From Micromonospora sp. H61 (lineage in GTDB: Bacteria > Actinomycetota > Actinomycetes > Mycobacteriales > Micromonosporaceae), in the NCBI RefSeq assembly GCF_018070325.1, contig NZ_JAGPXY010000002.1, forward strand, positions 210,079-274,078: a stretch of 64,000 nt of DNA. Direction: 5' to 3'. The notes beneath the pieces are model-generated. The model worked only from the letters and a program-made list of their open reading frames with translations, had not been told where the DNA came from and did not search any database. The translations under genes were made by a program, and so were the position numbers. This document shows, piece after piece, positions 8,711 to 16,440 of this stretch (position 1 is the stretch's first letter; every line of letters starts with the position of its first letter).

Positions 8711-10240
8711 GTGCAGCGTGATCAGTTGCTCGCGGGCCGCTACCGGCTCCTGGAGCGCCTCGGCAGTGGCGGCATGTCGGAGGTGTATCGGGCGTACGAC
8801 GAGGTGCTCGAGCGGGACGTGGCGGTGAAGGTGCTCGTCGCCTCGGACACCAACGCCCGACAGCGGATCCGAGGCGAGGCCAAGGCCGCGGCTCGGTTGT
8901 CGCATCCCCACGTCACAAGCGTCTACGACTACGGCGAGTCGGCGCTGGACGGAGCCCAGGTCCCGTTCGTGGTGATGGAGTTGCTCGGCGGTCACACCCT
9001 CGAACACCGGTTGGTGGCCGGGCCGTTGCCGCCGCGCGCCGGTCTGCGGGTGTGCGCCGAGGTGGCCTCGGCCCTCACCGTCGCGCACGGGCAGGGGTTG
9101 GTGCACCGCGACATCAAGCCGAGCAACGTGATGCTCACGCCGTCCGGCGCGAAGGTGCTCGACTTTGGCATCGCGGCAGCCGCCGGCGCGCCAGAGATCG
9201 ACTTCGAGGGGCGGCTGCTGGGCACGCCGGCGTACCTGGCGCCGGAACGGCTGCAGGCCGGCGAGGTGCTGCCCGCCAGCGACGTGTACGCCCTCGGCCT
9301 GCTGCTGTACCGGGTGCTCACCGGCCGGTTGCCGTGGCCCGCCGAGGCGCAGACCGGGATGCTCCGCGCGCACACGCACGTCGAACCGGACCCGCTGCCC
9401 CCGATCGACGGTATACCGCCCGAGGTGCACCGGCTCTACCGCTGGTGCCTGGCCGGCGACCCTGCCGACCGGCCGTCGGCCGCCGACACGGCCCGCATAT
9501 TGCTCGCCGTCGCCAGCGGGGCCGCCCCCGAGGCGGCTGCCGGTGCCGCTGCCTCGGCGGCAAACGTCGCCGAGCAGGCCGGCCCCGAGCCGACTGGCCC
9601 CAAGCCGGCCGGCACCGAGGAGGCCGGCACCGAGCCGACCGGCGATTCGGTGGCGCGGATGAGGCGCGGGCCGTGGCGTCGGGGGCGAGCCATCCTGACG
9701 GTCGGCGGAGCCGTGATCGCCGCGGTGGCGCTCGCCGGGTCGCTCGGTGACTTCAGCAATCGTCGACAGGGACAGAGCGCCGCGCCGACCGGCAGTGGCC
9801 CGGGCACCACCACGGTGGGGATGCCCGGCATCGAGGACCCGACCGACCCGGTTGATGCCGGTCCGTCCGCCGCACCGCCGACCAGGAACACCGCGCCCGC
9901 TACCCGGATCAACCCCCCGTCCGGTCCGGGCGGGCCAGTGGTCCCGGGCCCGACGCCCGCCACCTCTGGCCCGACCCCGACCAGGGCTGCGCCGACTCCC
10001 ACCGCCGGCGCCGGTGTGCCCGTCGAGGCGCACGGCGGGACGGTCACCGCTCGCTGCGTGGGAAATTCGGTCGAGGTGCTCGCTGTGGTGCTCGCGCCCG
10101 ATTTCCGGGTCGAGGGGTACGACCCGGGGCCGGCGAAGCAGATCCTGGTCGAGCTGACCTCCGCGGAGCACCGCAGCGAGATCCGGGTGCAGTGCCCCAA
10201 CGGCCAACTGAAGTCGAAGGTCAAGGAACGCGCGGCCTGA
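8711..10240 (+). CDS. Membrane Ser/Thr protein kinase (PknB-type catalytic domain)
   Basis: A 509-residue kinase. The cytosolic catalytic domain (1-260) has the glycine loop 'LGSGGMSEVY', 'VAVKVL' lysine near 39, 'HRDIKPSN' near 132, 'LDFGIA' near 150 and 'APER'. A Pro/Thr/Glu-repeat linker ('GPKPAGTEEAGTEPTG') leads to one transmembrane helix near 326-342. The outside part is a Pro/Thr-rich stalk and a small C-terminal domain with two cysteines ('ARCVGNS', 'VQCPNG') that may sense an extracellular signal. There are no PASTA repeats. GTG at 8711 was chosen because the kinase domain begins immediately after it. Confidence 0.88.
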   Translation: MQRDQLLAGRYRLLERLGSGGMSEVYRAYDEVLERDVAVKVLVASDTNARQRIRGEAKAAARLSHPHVTSVYDYGESALDGAQVPFVVMELLGGHTLEHRLVAGPLPPRAGLRVCAEVASALTVAHGQGLVHRDIKPSNVMLTPSGAKVLDFGIAAAAGAPEIDFEGRLLGTPAYLAPERLQAGEVLPASDVYALGLLLYRVLTGRLPWPAEAQTGMLRAHTHVEPDPLPPIDGIPPEVHRLYRWCLAGDPADRPSAADTARILLAVASGAAPEAAAGAAASAANVAEQAGPEPTGPKPAGTEEAGTEPTGDSVARMRRGPWRRGRAILTVGGAVIAAVALAGSLGDFSNRRQGQSAAPTGSGPGTTTVGMPGIEDPTDPVDAGPSAAPPTRNTAPATRINPPSGPGGPVVPGPTPATSGPTPTRAAPTPTAGAGVPVEAHGGTVTARCVGNSVEVLAVVLAPDFRVEGYDPGPAKQILVELTSAEHRSEIRVQCPNGQLKSKVKERAA

Positions 10241-10245
10241 TCGGG

Positions 10246-10304
10246 GGCCGGCGGGTGCCGCGTCCGGGACGTACCCGAAACGCGGCCCCCCGTTCCCGCC
10301 GGCC
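10246..10304 (+). terminator. Inverted repeat after the kinase gene
   Basis: GGCCGGCGGG (10246-10255) and CCCGCCGGCC (10295-10304) form a 10-bp stem with a 39-nt loop. It lies between the convergent kinase and HNH genes and may end transcription from both sides. The long loop makes this only moderately convincing. Confidence 0.45.
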
Positions 10305-10310
10305 GGTCCG

Positions 10311-10754
10311 TCACCGCCCGGCGAGCGCCGCCCAGCCCGGGTTCACCGGCTCACGGCGCAGCGGCATGCCCGCCTCCGCCGGCGTCCGGTCCCCCTTGCG
10401 CTGGTTGCAGGCGTAGCAGGCGGCGGTGGTGTTTCGCCAGGTGTTCCGACCGCCGCGCGAGCGGGGCAGGATGTGGTCGATGGTGGAGGCCGGGCCGCCG
10501 CAGTACGCGCAGCACCTGTTGTCGCGCCGCAGCACACCGGCGCGCGACCAGGCCGGCCCGGAGTTGAATCTCCACCGGGTGACCACGAAGCGGACCAGCC
10601 GTACCACCCGGGGCATCGGGAAGACCCCGATCACCCGGTCCGGCTCGGCCTCGTGGATCTCGGCCACCCGGCGGCAGAGCATGCGGACGGCGTGTTGGAC
10701 GGTGACCCGGTGCAGCGGGCCGAGGTCGGCGTTGATGACGAGGACGGCGTCCAC
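10311..10754 (-). CDS. HNH endonuclease
   Basis: A 147-residue protein. The C-terminal half is an HNH domain: CxxC 'CAYCGG', 'STIDHILPRSRGG', 'NTWRNTTAACYACNQRKGD', with a second CxxC zinc pair and the catalytic His-Asn-His order. The N-terminal half ('VLVINADLGPLHRVTVQHAVRML') is the conserved extension of a large actinobacterial HNH group. No restriction or phage genes are near, so it is probably a housekeeping nuclease of unknown target. Confidence 0.88.
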   Translation of the reverse strand: MDAVLVINADLGPLHRVTVQHAVRMLCRRVAEIHEAEPDRVIGVFPMPRVVRLVRFVVTRWRFNSGPAWSRAGVLRRDNRCCAYCGGPASTIDHILPRSRGGRNTWRNTTAACYACNQRKGDRTPAEAGMPLRREPVNPGWAALAGR

Positions 10755-10840
10755 CGGGACTCCTTTCCAGAGGTGACGGACAGCAAGAAGCCGCCCGGTC
10801 CGGCTGTCGGACGGGGCGGCTCAGCGCGTACGGAAACGCG

Positions 10841-10930
10841 TCAGTCGGGCCGGCCCGCCCGGGGACCTTCCGCTCGGTAACCGTCACCGGGCAGCGTCGA
10901 CAGCACGGTGCTGACGTGCCACATCGTCAT
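10841..10930 (-). CDS. Possible 29-residue peptide upstream of the HNH gene
   Basis: ATG at 10930 (a second in frame at 10924) opens a 29-residue frame with GGGAG 7 bases before the start. The peptide begins MTMWHVSTVLSTLPGDGYRA and ends rich in Arg, Gly and Pro. It lies between two leftward genes, 86 bp before the HNH start, and could be a leader peptide or chance. No homologue is known to me. Confidence 0.25.
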   Translation of the reverse strand: MTMWHVSTVLSTLPGDGYRAEGPRAGRPD

Positions 10931-10965
10931 GAGCTGCTCCCGCGGTGGTGGTTGACCTTGCGCGC

Positions 10966-12174
10966 TCACGTTAGGTCGACGGGGGAGACAGGGGCAACGT
11001 ATTTCGATCGGTCGGCCTCGTCGGGACGCCGCTGGCGGCGGGTGCGGGGAGCTGCCTTGGCCGAGACCTGGGCGGTGGTCAGCGGCCGGTTCAGCCGCAG
11101 GGCCATCCGTGCGGTGAGTTCGCTGTCCAGCAGCGGCCGGTTGACCTCACCGGCGACGGCCAGCGCGGGCCCGGAGACCGACCGCCAGATCGCGGCCAGC
11201 CCGGCGCCGAGGCCCACCAGGGCTACGGTGGCCCGGGTGGTCGGTGAGCCGGCGGCCGCGGCGGCACTCACCCCGACGACCGCGAAGAGCACCAACAGCA
11301 GGGGTACGAGCACCGGCCAGAAGATGCCTCGGGCCGCCTGCGCCACCAGTCGCCGGTCTCGGATGATCAGGTTCCGGGCGATCACCGCGTAGTCCTCCTC
11401 GTCGAGCAGGTCGCGCGGGTGCAGGCCACCGGTGAGCACGTCGCGCCAGAGGTCACCCTGGCCGCGCAGCGCCCGGCTCAGGGTGGCGGGCGTCGGCTCG
11501 GTCGGGTCCCCGTGGCCGGCGCTGTCGACAGCGCTCGCCCAGGCGGCCAGCGAGCGGCGCACCACCGCGGCCGAGTACGGCGGCAGCACACTGGCCAGCT
11601 CGTCCAACCACCTGCTGATCTGGACCTGCCGGCCGCCGAACTGGCGCAGCAACTGCGTGACGTCGCCGGCTCGGACGGTGTCGGCCACTGAACGGCCCAG
11701 TCGGTAGGCCAGCCCGACCCGGTGGTTGGCGGCCATCGCCCAGCGCAGCACCTCCACGTTGAGGTCGTCGAGGGCGAGCAGCAGCGGCACCGGGTCGGCG
11801 GGATCGGGCTGGCCCAGGTCGGGGAGCAGGGCTCGGGCGGCCGACGTGTCGGGCACCGGCCCGGTGTGCCGGGTGAGGTCGGCGATCTGGGCCAGGGCGA
11901 CGTCGACCCCGTCGAGGTACATCCGCATTCGACGGTGGACGGACATCTCGGTGAGGTTGGAGAGTTTGGCCGGCGGTACGGCCGGGCGGGCCTCGACGAA
12001 CGCGCGGGGCTCCGCGTGCTGCCCGTGGTGGTAGGCGTCCGCCATCCACCAACCCAGTCGGAGCGCGGTGACGATGCAGGCGCGCTCGTCACGGATCAGC
12101 GGGTACGCGTCGTCGCGGCCGATCTCGTCCATCGACGAACCGTTCTCCGCGCCGGCGCGGTGCAGTGGTGACAT
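10966..12174 (-). CDS. Conserved hypothetical protein with two C-terminal membrane helices
   Basis: A 402-residue protein of unknown function. Residues 1-300 are helical and soluble, with 'YHHGQHAEPRAFVEAR', 'MSVHRRMRMYLDGVDVAL' and 'LGRSVADTVRAGDVTQLLRQFGGRQVQISRWLDELASVLPPYSAAVVRRSLAAW' (read in parts). Two helices near 'WPVLVPLLLVLFAVVGV' and 'TVALVGLGAGLAAIW' precede a basic tail. The likely start is ATG 12174 with GGGAGG about 10 bases upstream. It follows the CrtU-like gene on the same strand after 67 bp, so they may be co-transcribed. Confidence 0.65.
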   Translation of the reverse strand: MSPLHRAGAENGSSMDEIGRDDAYPLIRDERACIVTALRLGWWMADAYHHGQHAEPRAFVEARPAVPPAKLSNLTEMSVHRRMRMYLDGVDVALAQIADLTRHTGPVPDTSAARALLPDLGQPDPADPVPLLLALDDLNVEVLRWAMAANHRVGLAYRLGRSVADTVRAGDVTQLLRQFGGRQVQISRWLDELASVLPPYSAAVVRRSLAAWASAVDSAGHGDPTEPTPATLSRALRGQGDLWRDVLTGGLHPRDLLDEEDYAVIARNLIIRDRRLVAQAARGIFWPVLVPLLLVLFAVVGVSAAAAAGSPTTRATVALVGLGAGLAAIWRSVSGPALAVAGEVNRPLLDSELTARMALRLNRPLTTAQVSAKAAPRTRRQRRPDEADRSKYVAPVSPVDLT

Positions 12175-12220
12175 CTCCCGCTGCCCTCCCGCCCGGCCGA
12201 TCGACGGTTGATCATTCGAG

Positions 12221-12240
12221 CGTACGGCAGCGTACGGTGG
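12221..12240. repeat. Two tandem CGTACGG units in an intergenic gap
   Basis: Two near-identical 10-mers, CGTACGGCAG (12221-12230) and CGTACGGTGG (12231-12240), lie in the 67-bp gap before the leftward hypothetical gene. Each carries the palindrome CGTACG. They could be operator half-sites on the same helix face. Confidence 0.3.
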
Positions 12241-12241
12241 C

Positions 12242-13795
12242 TTATGTTGTATTTTGTCGATTTGGCCCGATGCGACCGGCCAGCAGCCCACGCGGTCGGA
12301 TCGAGCGCACCGGCTCGGCCGCGCCACCCTCGGCGCGCAGGATGTGGTTCGCGGCGATGATCCCGGTCGCGGCCGAGCGTTCCATCAACGCGCTCGGGAA
12401 GCCCGTGGCGATGCCGTCGCCGGCCAGGTAGAGGCCGTTCGCGTCGGTGCGTACCCCCGGTCGCCAGGCGTGGCTGCCCGGCGTGAACGCCGGAGCCTGC
12501 GCCTCCACCCGGGCCCGCAGCTCGCGGACCCGCAGGTCGCCGGCCTCCGGCCAGAGCGCCACCAGCTCGCGGCGCATCCGCTCGGCCAGTTCCTCGGCCG
12601 GCACGCCGGGCTCGCAGGCGTACGCGTGCAACTCGACGACCGAGCCGCCGGTCTGCTGCGCCCAGCGCCGCGGCTCGTTCTCCAGCCGGTGGTAGAGCGT
12701 CACCGAGTCCAGTGTGGGCTGGCGGGACACACCGCTGAACACCGCCCGCTCGGCGGCCACGTCCCCGTCACACCAGTACCGCGCCACCGCGTACGGCGGG
12801 CCGGGGGTGCCGAAGGCCGGCATCCTTCCCGCCAGGTCGGGAGCCTGCTCGGCCAGGTCCGGGGAGGCCGCCACCAGCGCGGCGAGCGCCGGCGGGTCGA
12901 CGGCGAGCACGACGTGCCCCGCCGGATGGCTGCCGCCGTCGGTGGTCGTCACCCGCCACCCCTCGGCGTCGCGGTGCACCCCGGTGGCGGCGCAACTGGT
13001 GAGGACCCGGCCGCCGTGCTTCTCCACGTGCCGGGTCAGCGGCTCCCAGATCGCCGTGGCGTAGTCCTCGTCGGGGCAGTCGAAGGCCAGCCCTTCCGGG
13101 TTGCCGAGCAGATAGAAGTGGAACTGGGCGACCATCTCGGCGGCCGACATCTCCGCCTCGTGGTTGAAGAACGAGTGCGAGAAGACCTCGAACAGCATCG
13201 CCCGCGCCCGATCCGGCAGTCGCAGCGACGCCAGCAACTCGTCGGCTGTGGTGTCGTCCAGGTCGGCGTAGGTGCGCACCGGGTCGTAGCTGAGCAGCGG
13301 CAGCGCCGCGTCCCGGTCCATCAGTCGCAGGTCGGCCAGGCGCAGGCTGGGGCTGCGCAGCAGCAGCGCCAGCAGGTTTGCCGGCGGCGCGGGTGGCAAC
13401 CTGCCGAACTCCTCGGTCGGCCACTGCCCGCTGAGAATCGGGTAGCCCGGAATCGGCTTGAGGAAGCCCAGGTCAGGATCGATCCGGCGGAGGATGGACC
13501 GCCAGTTGTAGTACTGCCGGAAGAACGCGTGGAAGCCGTGCTCGTTCTGCTGGCTGCCGTCGGCGAGCGCCTCCGGCCAGGCGCCCAGTCGACCGCCGAG
13601 CGTCGGTGCCGCTTCCAGCACGGTGACCGCCACACCCCGTTCGGCCAGCACCACCGCCGCCGACATGCCGGCGATGCCGCCACCCACCACGAGCGCCGTG
13701 GTCGGTCGTGGCACCCGGTCGGCGCCACCACCGCCCGGGTCCACCTGGTGCTGCCGTACGCCGATCAGCCGACCTACCACTTGCGACAGCGCCAT
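12242..13795 (-). CDS. FAD-dependent oxidoreductase, phytoene desaturase/CrtU (isorenieratene synthase)-like
   Basis: A 517-residue flavoprotein. The FAD-binding motif 'LVVGGGIAGMSAAVVLAERG' is near residue 34, and 'LAGDGIATGFPSALMERSAATG' near 460 closes the dinucleotide site. The segment 'NEHGFHAFFRQYYN' and 'FEVFSHSFFNHEAEMSAAEM' matches my memory of CrtU, the desaturase/methyltransferase that makes aromatic carotenoid rings. No other carotenoid gene (crtE, crtB, crtI, crtY) is nearby, so the substrate may differ. ATG at 13795 was chosen; conserved sequence starts about 30 residues in. Confidence 0.72.
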   Translation of the reverse strand: MALSQVVGRLIGVRQHQVDPGGGGADRVPRPTTALVVGGGIAGMSAAVVLAERGVAVTVLEAAPTLGGRLGAWPEALADGSQQNEHGFHAFFRQYYNWRSILRRIDPDLGFLKPIPGYPILSGQWPTEEFGRLPPAPPANLLALLLRSPSLRLADLRLMDRDAALPLLSYDPVRTYADLDDTTADELLASLRLPDRARAMLFEVFSHSFFNHEAEMSAAEMVAQFHFYLLGNPEGLAFDCPDEDYATAIWEPLTRHVEKHGGRVLTSCAATGVHRDAEGWRVTTTDGGSHPAGHVVLAVDPPALAALVAASPDLAEQAPDLAGRMPAFGTPGPPYAVARYWCDGDVAAERAVFSGVSRQPTLDSVTLYHRLENEPRRWAQQTGGSVVELHAYACEPGVPAEELAERMRRELVALWPEAGDLRVRELRARVEAQAPAFTPGSHAWRPGVRTDANGLYLAGDGIATGFPSALMERSAATGIIAANHILRAEGGAAEPVRSIRPRGLLAGRIGPNRQNTT

Positions 13796-13820
13796 GGGGC
13801 CCAGTCTGCCCCACCTCGGA

Positions 13821-14309
13821 TCAGTCGGCTGGCAAGCAACGGCGGGGACGGTCGGAGGCCGGCCAGACGTACTCCAGGTCCTCCGGCACGTCGTCGCCGA
13901 ACAGCGGGCGGTAGTGCGTCGGGTCCTTGCGCAGCAGCGACGAGCGGTGACTCAGGTGCAGATCGTCGCGGCCCAGCCATGGTGGCAGCTCACCGGCTCG
14001 GGCCAGCTCGTCCTGGGTCCGTACGACGCCCGCACCGCAGGCGGCGGCGAGGTCGACGGCCATCGTGGTGGCGCAGGTGTCGGCCCGCCCCGGCTCGGTC
14101 CAGACCGCGCACATGTCCAACCCGTAGCGGACGAGCGCCTCCTCGTACCCGGCCCACATCTTCACCGCCGGGTGGTTGCGCCAGCCGTACCCGGGTCGGG
14201 TGAGCCCGCGCAGCACCTGGATGGCCTCCACCCGCTGCTTGCCCAGCCGCTTCTGGTCCAGCGTGCGGGCGCTGGCCAGAAAGCCCGGGTACGGGAGGAA
14301 CGTCTGCAT
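13821..14309 (-). CDS. MSMEG_6728-type protein, pyrimidine-dimer glycosylase/endonuclease V-like
   Basis: A 162-residue protein with the conserved start 'MQTFLPYPGFLASARTLDQKRLGKQRVEA' (quoted in part: 'LDQKRLGKQRVEA') and 'WRNHPAVKMWAGYEEAL'. These match the actinobacterial group related to T4 endonuclease V (PF03013), a base-excision repair fold. Activity for this group is not established to my knowledge. It ends 25 bp before the CrtU-like gene start and may be co-transcribed with it; a light-damage or repair theme is possible but speculative. Confidence 0.7.
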   Translation of the reverse strand: MQTFLPYPGFLASARTLDQKRLGKQRVEAIQVLRGLTRPGYGWRNHPAVKMWAGYEEALVRYGLDMCAVWTEPGRADTCATTMAVDLAAACGAGVVRTQDELARAGELPPWLGRDDLHLSHRSSLLRKDPTHYRPLFGDDVPEDLEYVWPASDRPRRCLPAD

Positions 14310-14404
14310 GTCGCTGCTCTACCCGGCACCGGAGCGGACATACCTGGTCACGGGATGATCCGGACGGGGTCGCCCACCGTGGCCGTGCTGATTACGATCC
14401 GGGC

Positions 14405-16390
14405 ATGGCGGAGCCGTGGCGGGACCGGGCGCGACGGGCGGTCGAGTGGAACTGGCGGCTACGGTCCGTCGGTGATCCGCGCCCGCACTACGTGATCTGT
14501 GGCAAGGACGCGCTCGCCTACTACGTGGCCCGGGCGATGCTCGAATCCGAGCTGCCGGCGGGTGGGGCCCGGGTGACAGTCGTGGTGCCGGAGCGTTACC
14601 GCAGCAACGGGCCGGACGTGGCCGGGCTGCGCGGGGTCCGGGTGGTCCGCTCGGACCGGCTGGACGTGGCCACCTTCGAGGCCGCCGGTCTGGCCGGCGC
14701 GACCGGGCTGGCCCTGTTGCACCAGGACGACGTGGGCAACCTGCACGCCGCGCTCTGCGCCCAGGCTGTCGACCAGCGGGTCCGCCAGGTGCTGCGGATG
14801 TTCAACGGCACCCTTGCCGACGGCGTACGCAAGCTGCTCAAGGCCCCGGTCGAGGTGCTCTCCGACGCCGAGATGGCCGCGCCGGCCTTCGTGGCCGCCG
14901 CGCTCAACGAGGTCGACCCGAGTTCCTTCCAACACCGGGACAAGACGCTGCGGGTGGCGCGTCGGGCCGACGTCCGACAGCAGGACGTGGTCTGCGCGTT
15001 GGCGCACCTCAGCGAGGCGCAGGGGGTGGAGTTGCTGCCGGCCGAGCAGGCCGGAGCCGACCTGGTGCTCGCCGAGGCGACCGGTCAGCCACCGGGCACC
15101 GAGGTCGCCGCCCGCCGGTTGGTCCGGGCACGTCAGCGTCGTCGTCCGGTCGCCGTGGTGCTGGGGGCGGTCCGCGGCTTCGCCACCCGCAAGATCGGCG
15201 TTGCGGTGATGGCGGTGCTCGCGCTGATCGCGGTGCTGGGGGCGCTGATCTCCCGGGCCGAGGACGTCTCTCCGCTGGAGGCGCTGTACCTGACCCTGGT
15301 CACCACCCTCAGCGGCGCCGACCCGGACACCACCAAGGCGGCGGACGCCCAGATCATGCAGGTGGTGCTCAACCTGGCCGGGTTGGCGCTGATCCCGCTG
15401 ATCACCGCCGTCGTGGTGGACGGCATCGTCAACGCCCGGCTGGCCCTGCACACCGGCCGCCTGCAACCCGCGCGGGTCGGGCACGTGGTGGTGATCGGCC
15501 TGGGCAACGTCGGCACCCGGGTGATGGCGCAGCTACGCGAGTACGACGTCGAGGTGGTGGCGATCGACAAGGATCCGGAGCCGCGCGGTGCCGCCCTGGC
15601 CCGCCAACTGGAGGTGCCGCTGATCGTCGGCGACGCCGCGTTGCCGGAGACACTTGTCGCCGCCTCGGTGGCCGACTGCCAGGCGCTGGTGGTGGCGTCC
15701 ACCGACGACGTGGCCAACCTGGAGGCGGCGCTCGCTGCCCGCGACCTCCGCGCCGACCTGCGGGTGGTGCTACGGCTCTTCGACGGTGACTTCGCCGAAC
15801 GGGTGGAGGAGACGTTCGCGCTGGGGGTGTCCCGCTCGGTCTCCTACCTGGCCGCCCCGGCCTTCATCGGGGCGCTCACCGAACGCGCCGTGATCACCAC
15901 GATCCCGGTCGACCGGCACGCGTTGCCGGTCGCCGAGGTGCCGGTCGCCGCCGGCTCCGCGCTGGACGGCCGACCGCTGGGCGTGGTCAACCGGGACGGG
16001 CAGGTCCGGCTGATCGCCCGCACCCCGTCGGGCGGCGCCAAGACCATCTGGTGGAAGGACCTCGACCCCCGGCAGGTGATCTTCGCTGGTGACCGGCTGA
16101 CGGTGGTCGCCCGGCGTCGCGGGTTGGACTGGCTGACGCGGCAGTGCGCCCCGCCGGCCCACCCCGTCCCGGTCCCCCGGCCGGCCGGGGCGGTCCACGG
16201 CGGGGTGCACACCCCGGCGGCGGCGTCTCCCTCGGTGCCGGGCCCGACGGACTCCGGGGTCGCCGCGTCCGCGCCCGGCGCGGCGCATCCCGTTCCCCCC
16301 GCCGAGGGTGCCTCTTCGACGACCAACGGCGGCCTAGCTGACGGATTCGAGCTGACCCGCCGGCATGACGGGACCGGCGAGGTGAGCTGA
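14405..16390 (+). CDS. Two-helix ion-channel-like protein with two TrkA-N (RCK) domains
   Basis: A 661-residue membrane protein. TrkA-N domain 1 spans about 28-160 ('YVICGKDALAYYVA'), helix 1 about 264-284, a pore-loop-like segment about 293-307, helix 2 about 317-340, and TrkA-N domain 2 about 358-480 ('HVVVIGLGNVGTRV', a clear GxGxxG). A TrkA-C-like part and a Pro/Ala-rich tail follow. The order RCK-TM-P-TM-RCK suits a cation channel gated by nucleotides. Where potassium channels have TVGYG this one reads 'TTLSGADPD', so selectivity is uncertain. It is a single gene with no obvious partner. Confidence 0.75.
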   Translation: MAEPWRDRARRAVEWNWRLRSVGDPRPHYVICGKDALAYYVARAMLESELPAGGARVTVVVPERYRSNGPDVAGLRGVRVVRSDRLDVATFEAAGLAGATGLALLHQDDVGNLHAALCAQAVDQRVRQVLRMFNGTLADGVRKLLKAPVEVLSDAEMAAPAFVAAALNEVDPSSFQHRDKTLRVARRADVRQQDVVCALAHLSEAQGVELLPAEQAGADLVLAEATGQPPGTEVAARRLVRARQRRRPVAVVLGAVRGFATRKIGVAVMAVLALIAVLGALISRAEDVSPLEALYLTLVTTLSGADPDTTKAADAQIMQVVLNLAGLALIPLITAVVVDGIVNARLALHTGRLQPARVGHVVVIGLGNVGTRVMAQLREYDVEVVAIDKDPEPRGAALARQLEVPLIVGDAALPETLVAASVADCQALVVASTDDVANLEAALAARDLRADLRVVLRLFDGDFAERVEETFALGVSRSVSYLAAPAFIGALTERAVITTIPVDRHALPVAEVPVAAGSALDGRPLGVVNRDGQVRLIARTPSGGAKTIWWKDLDPRQVIFAGDRLTVVARRRGLDWLTRQCAPPAHPVPVPRPAGAVHGGVHTPAAASPSVPGPTDSGVAASAPGAAHPVPPAEGASSTTNGGLADGFELTRRHDGTGEVS

Positions 16391-16440
16391 CGCCACCCGG
16401 CGCGGCCAGAACCGGCCGGCGCTGAGCGACAATCCATGCC

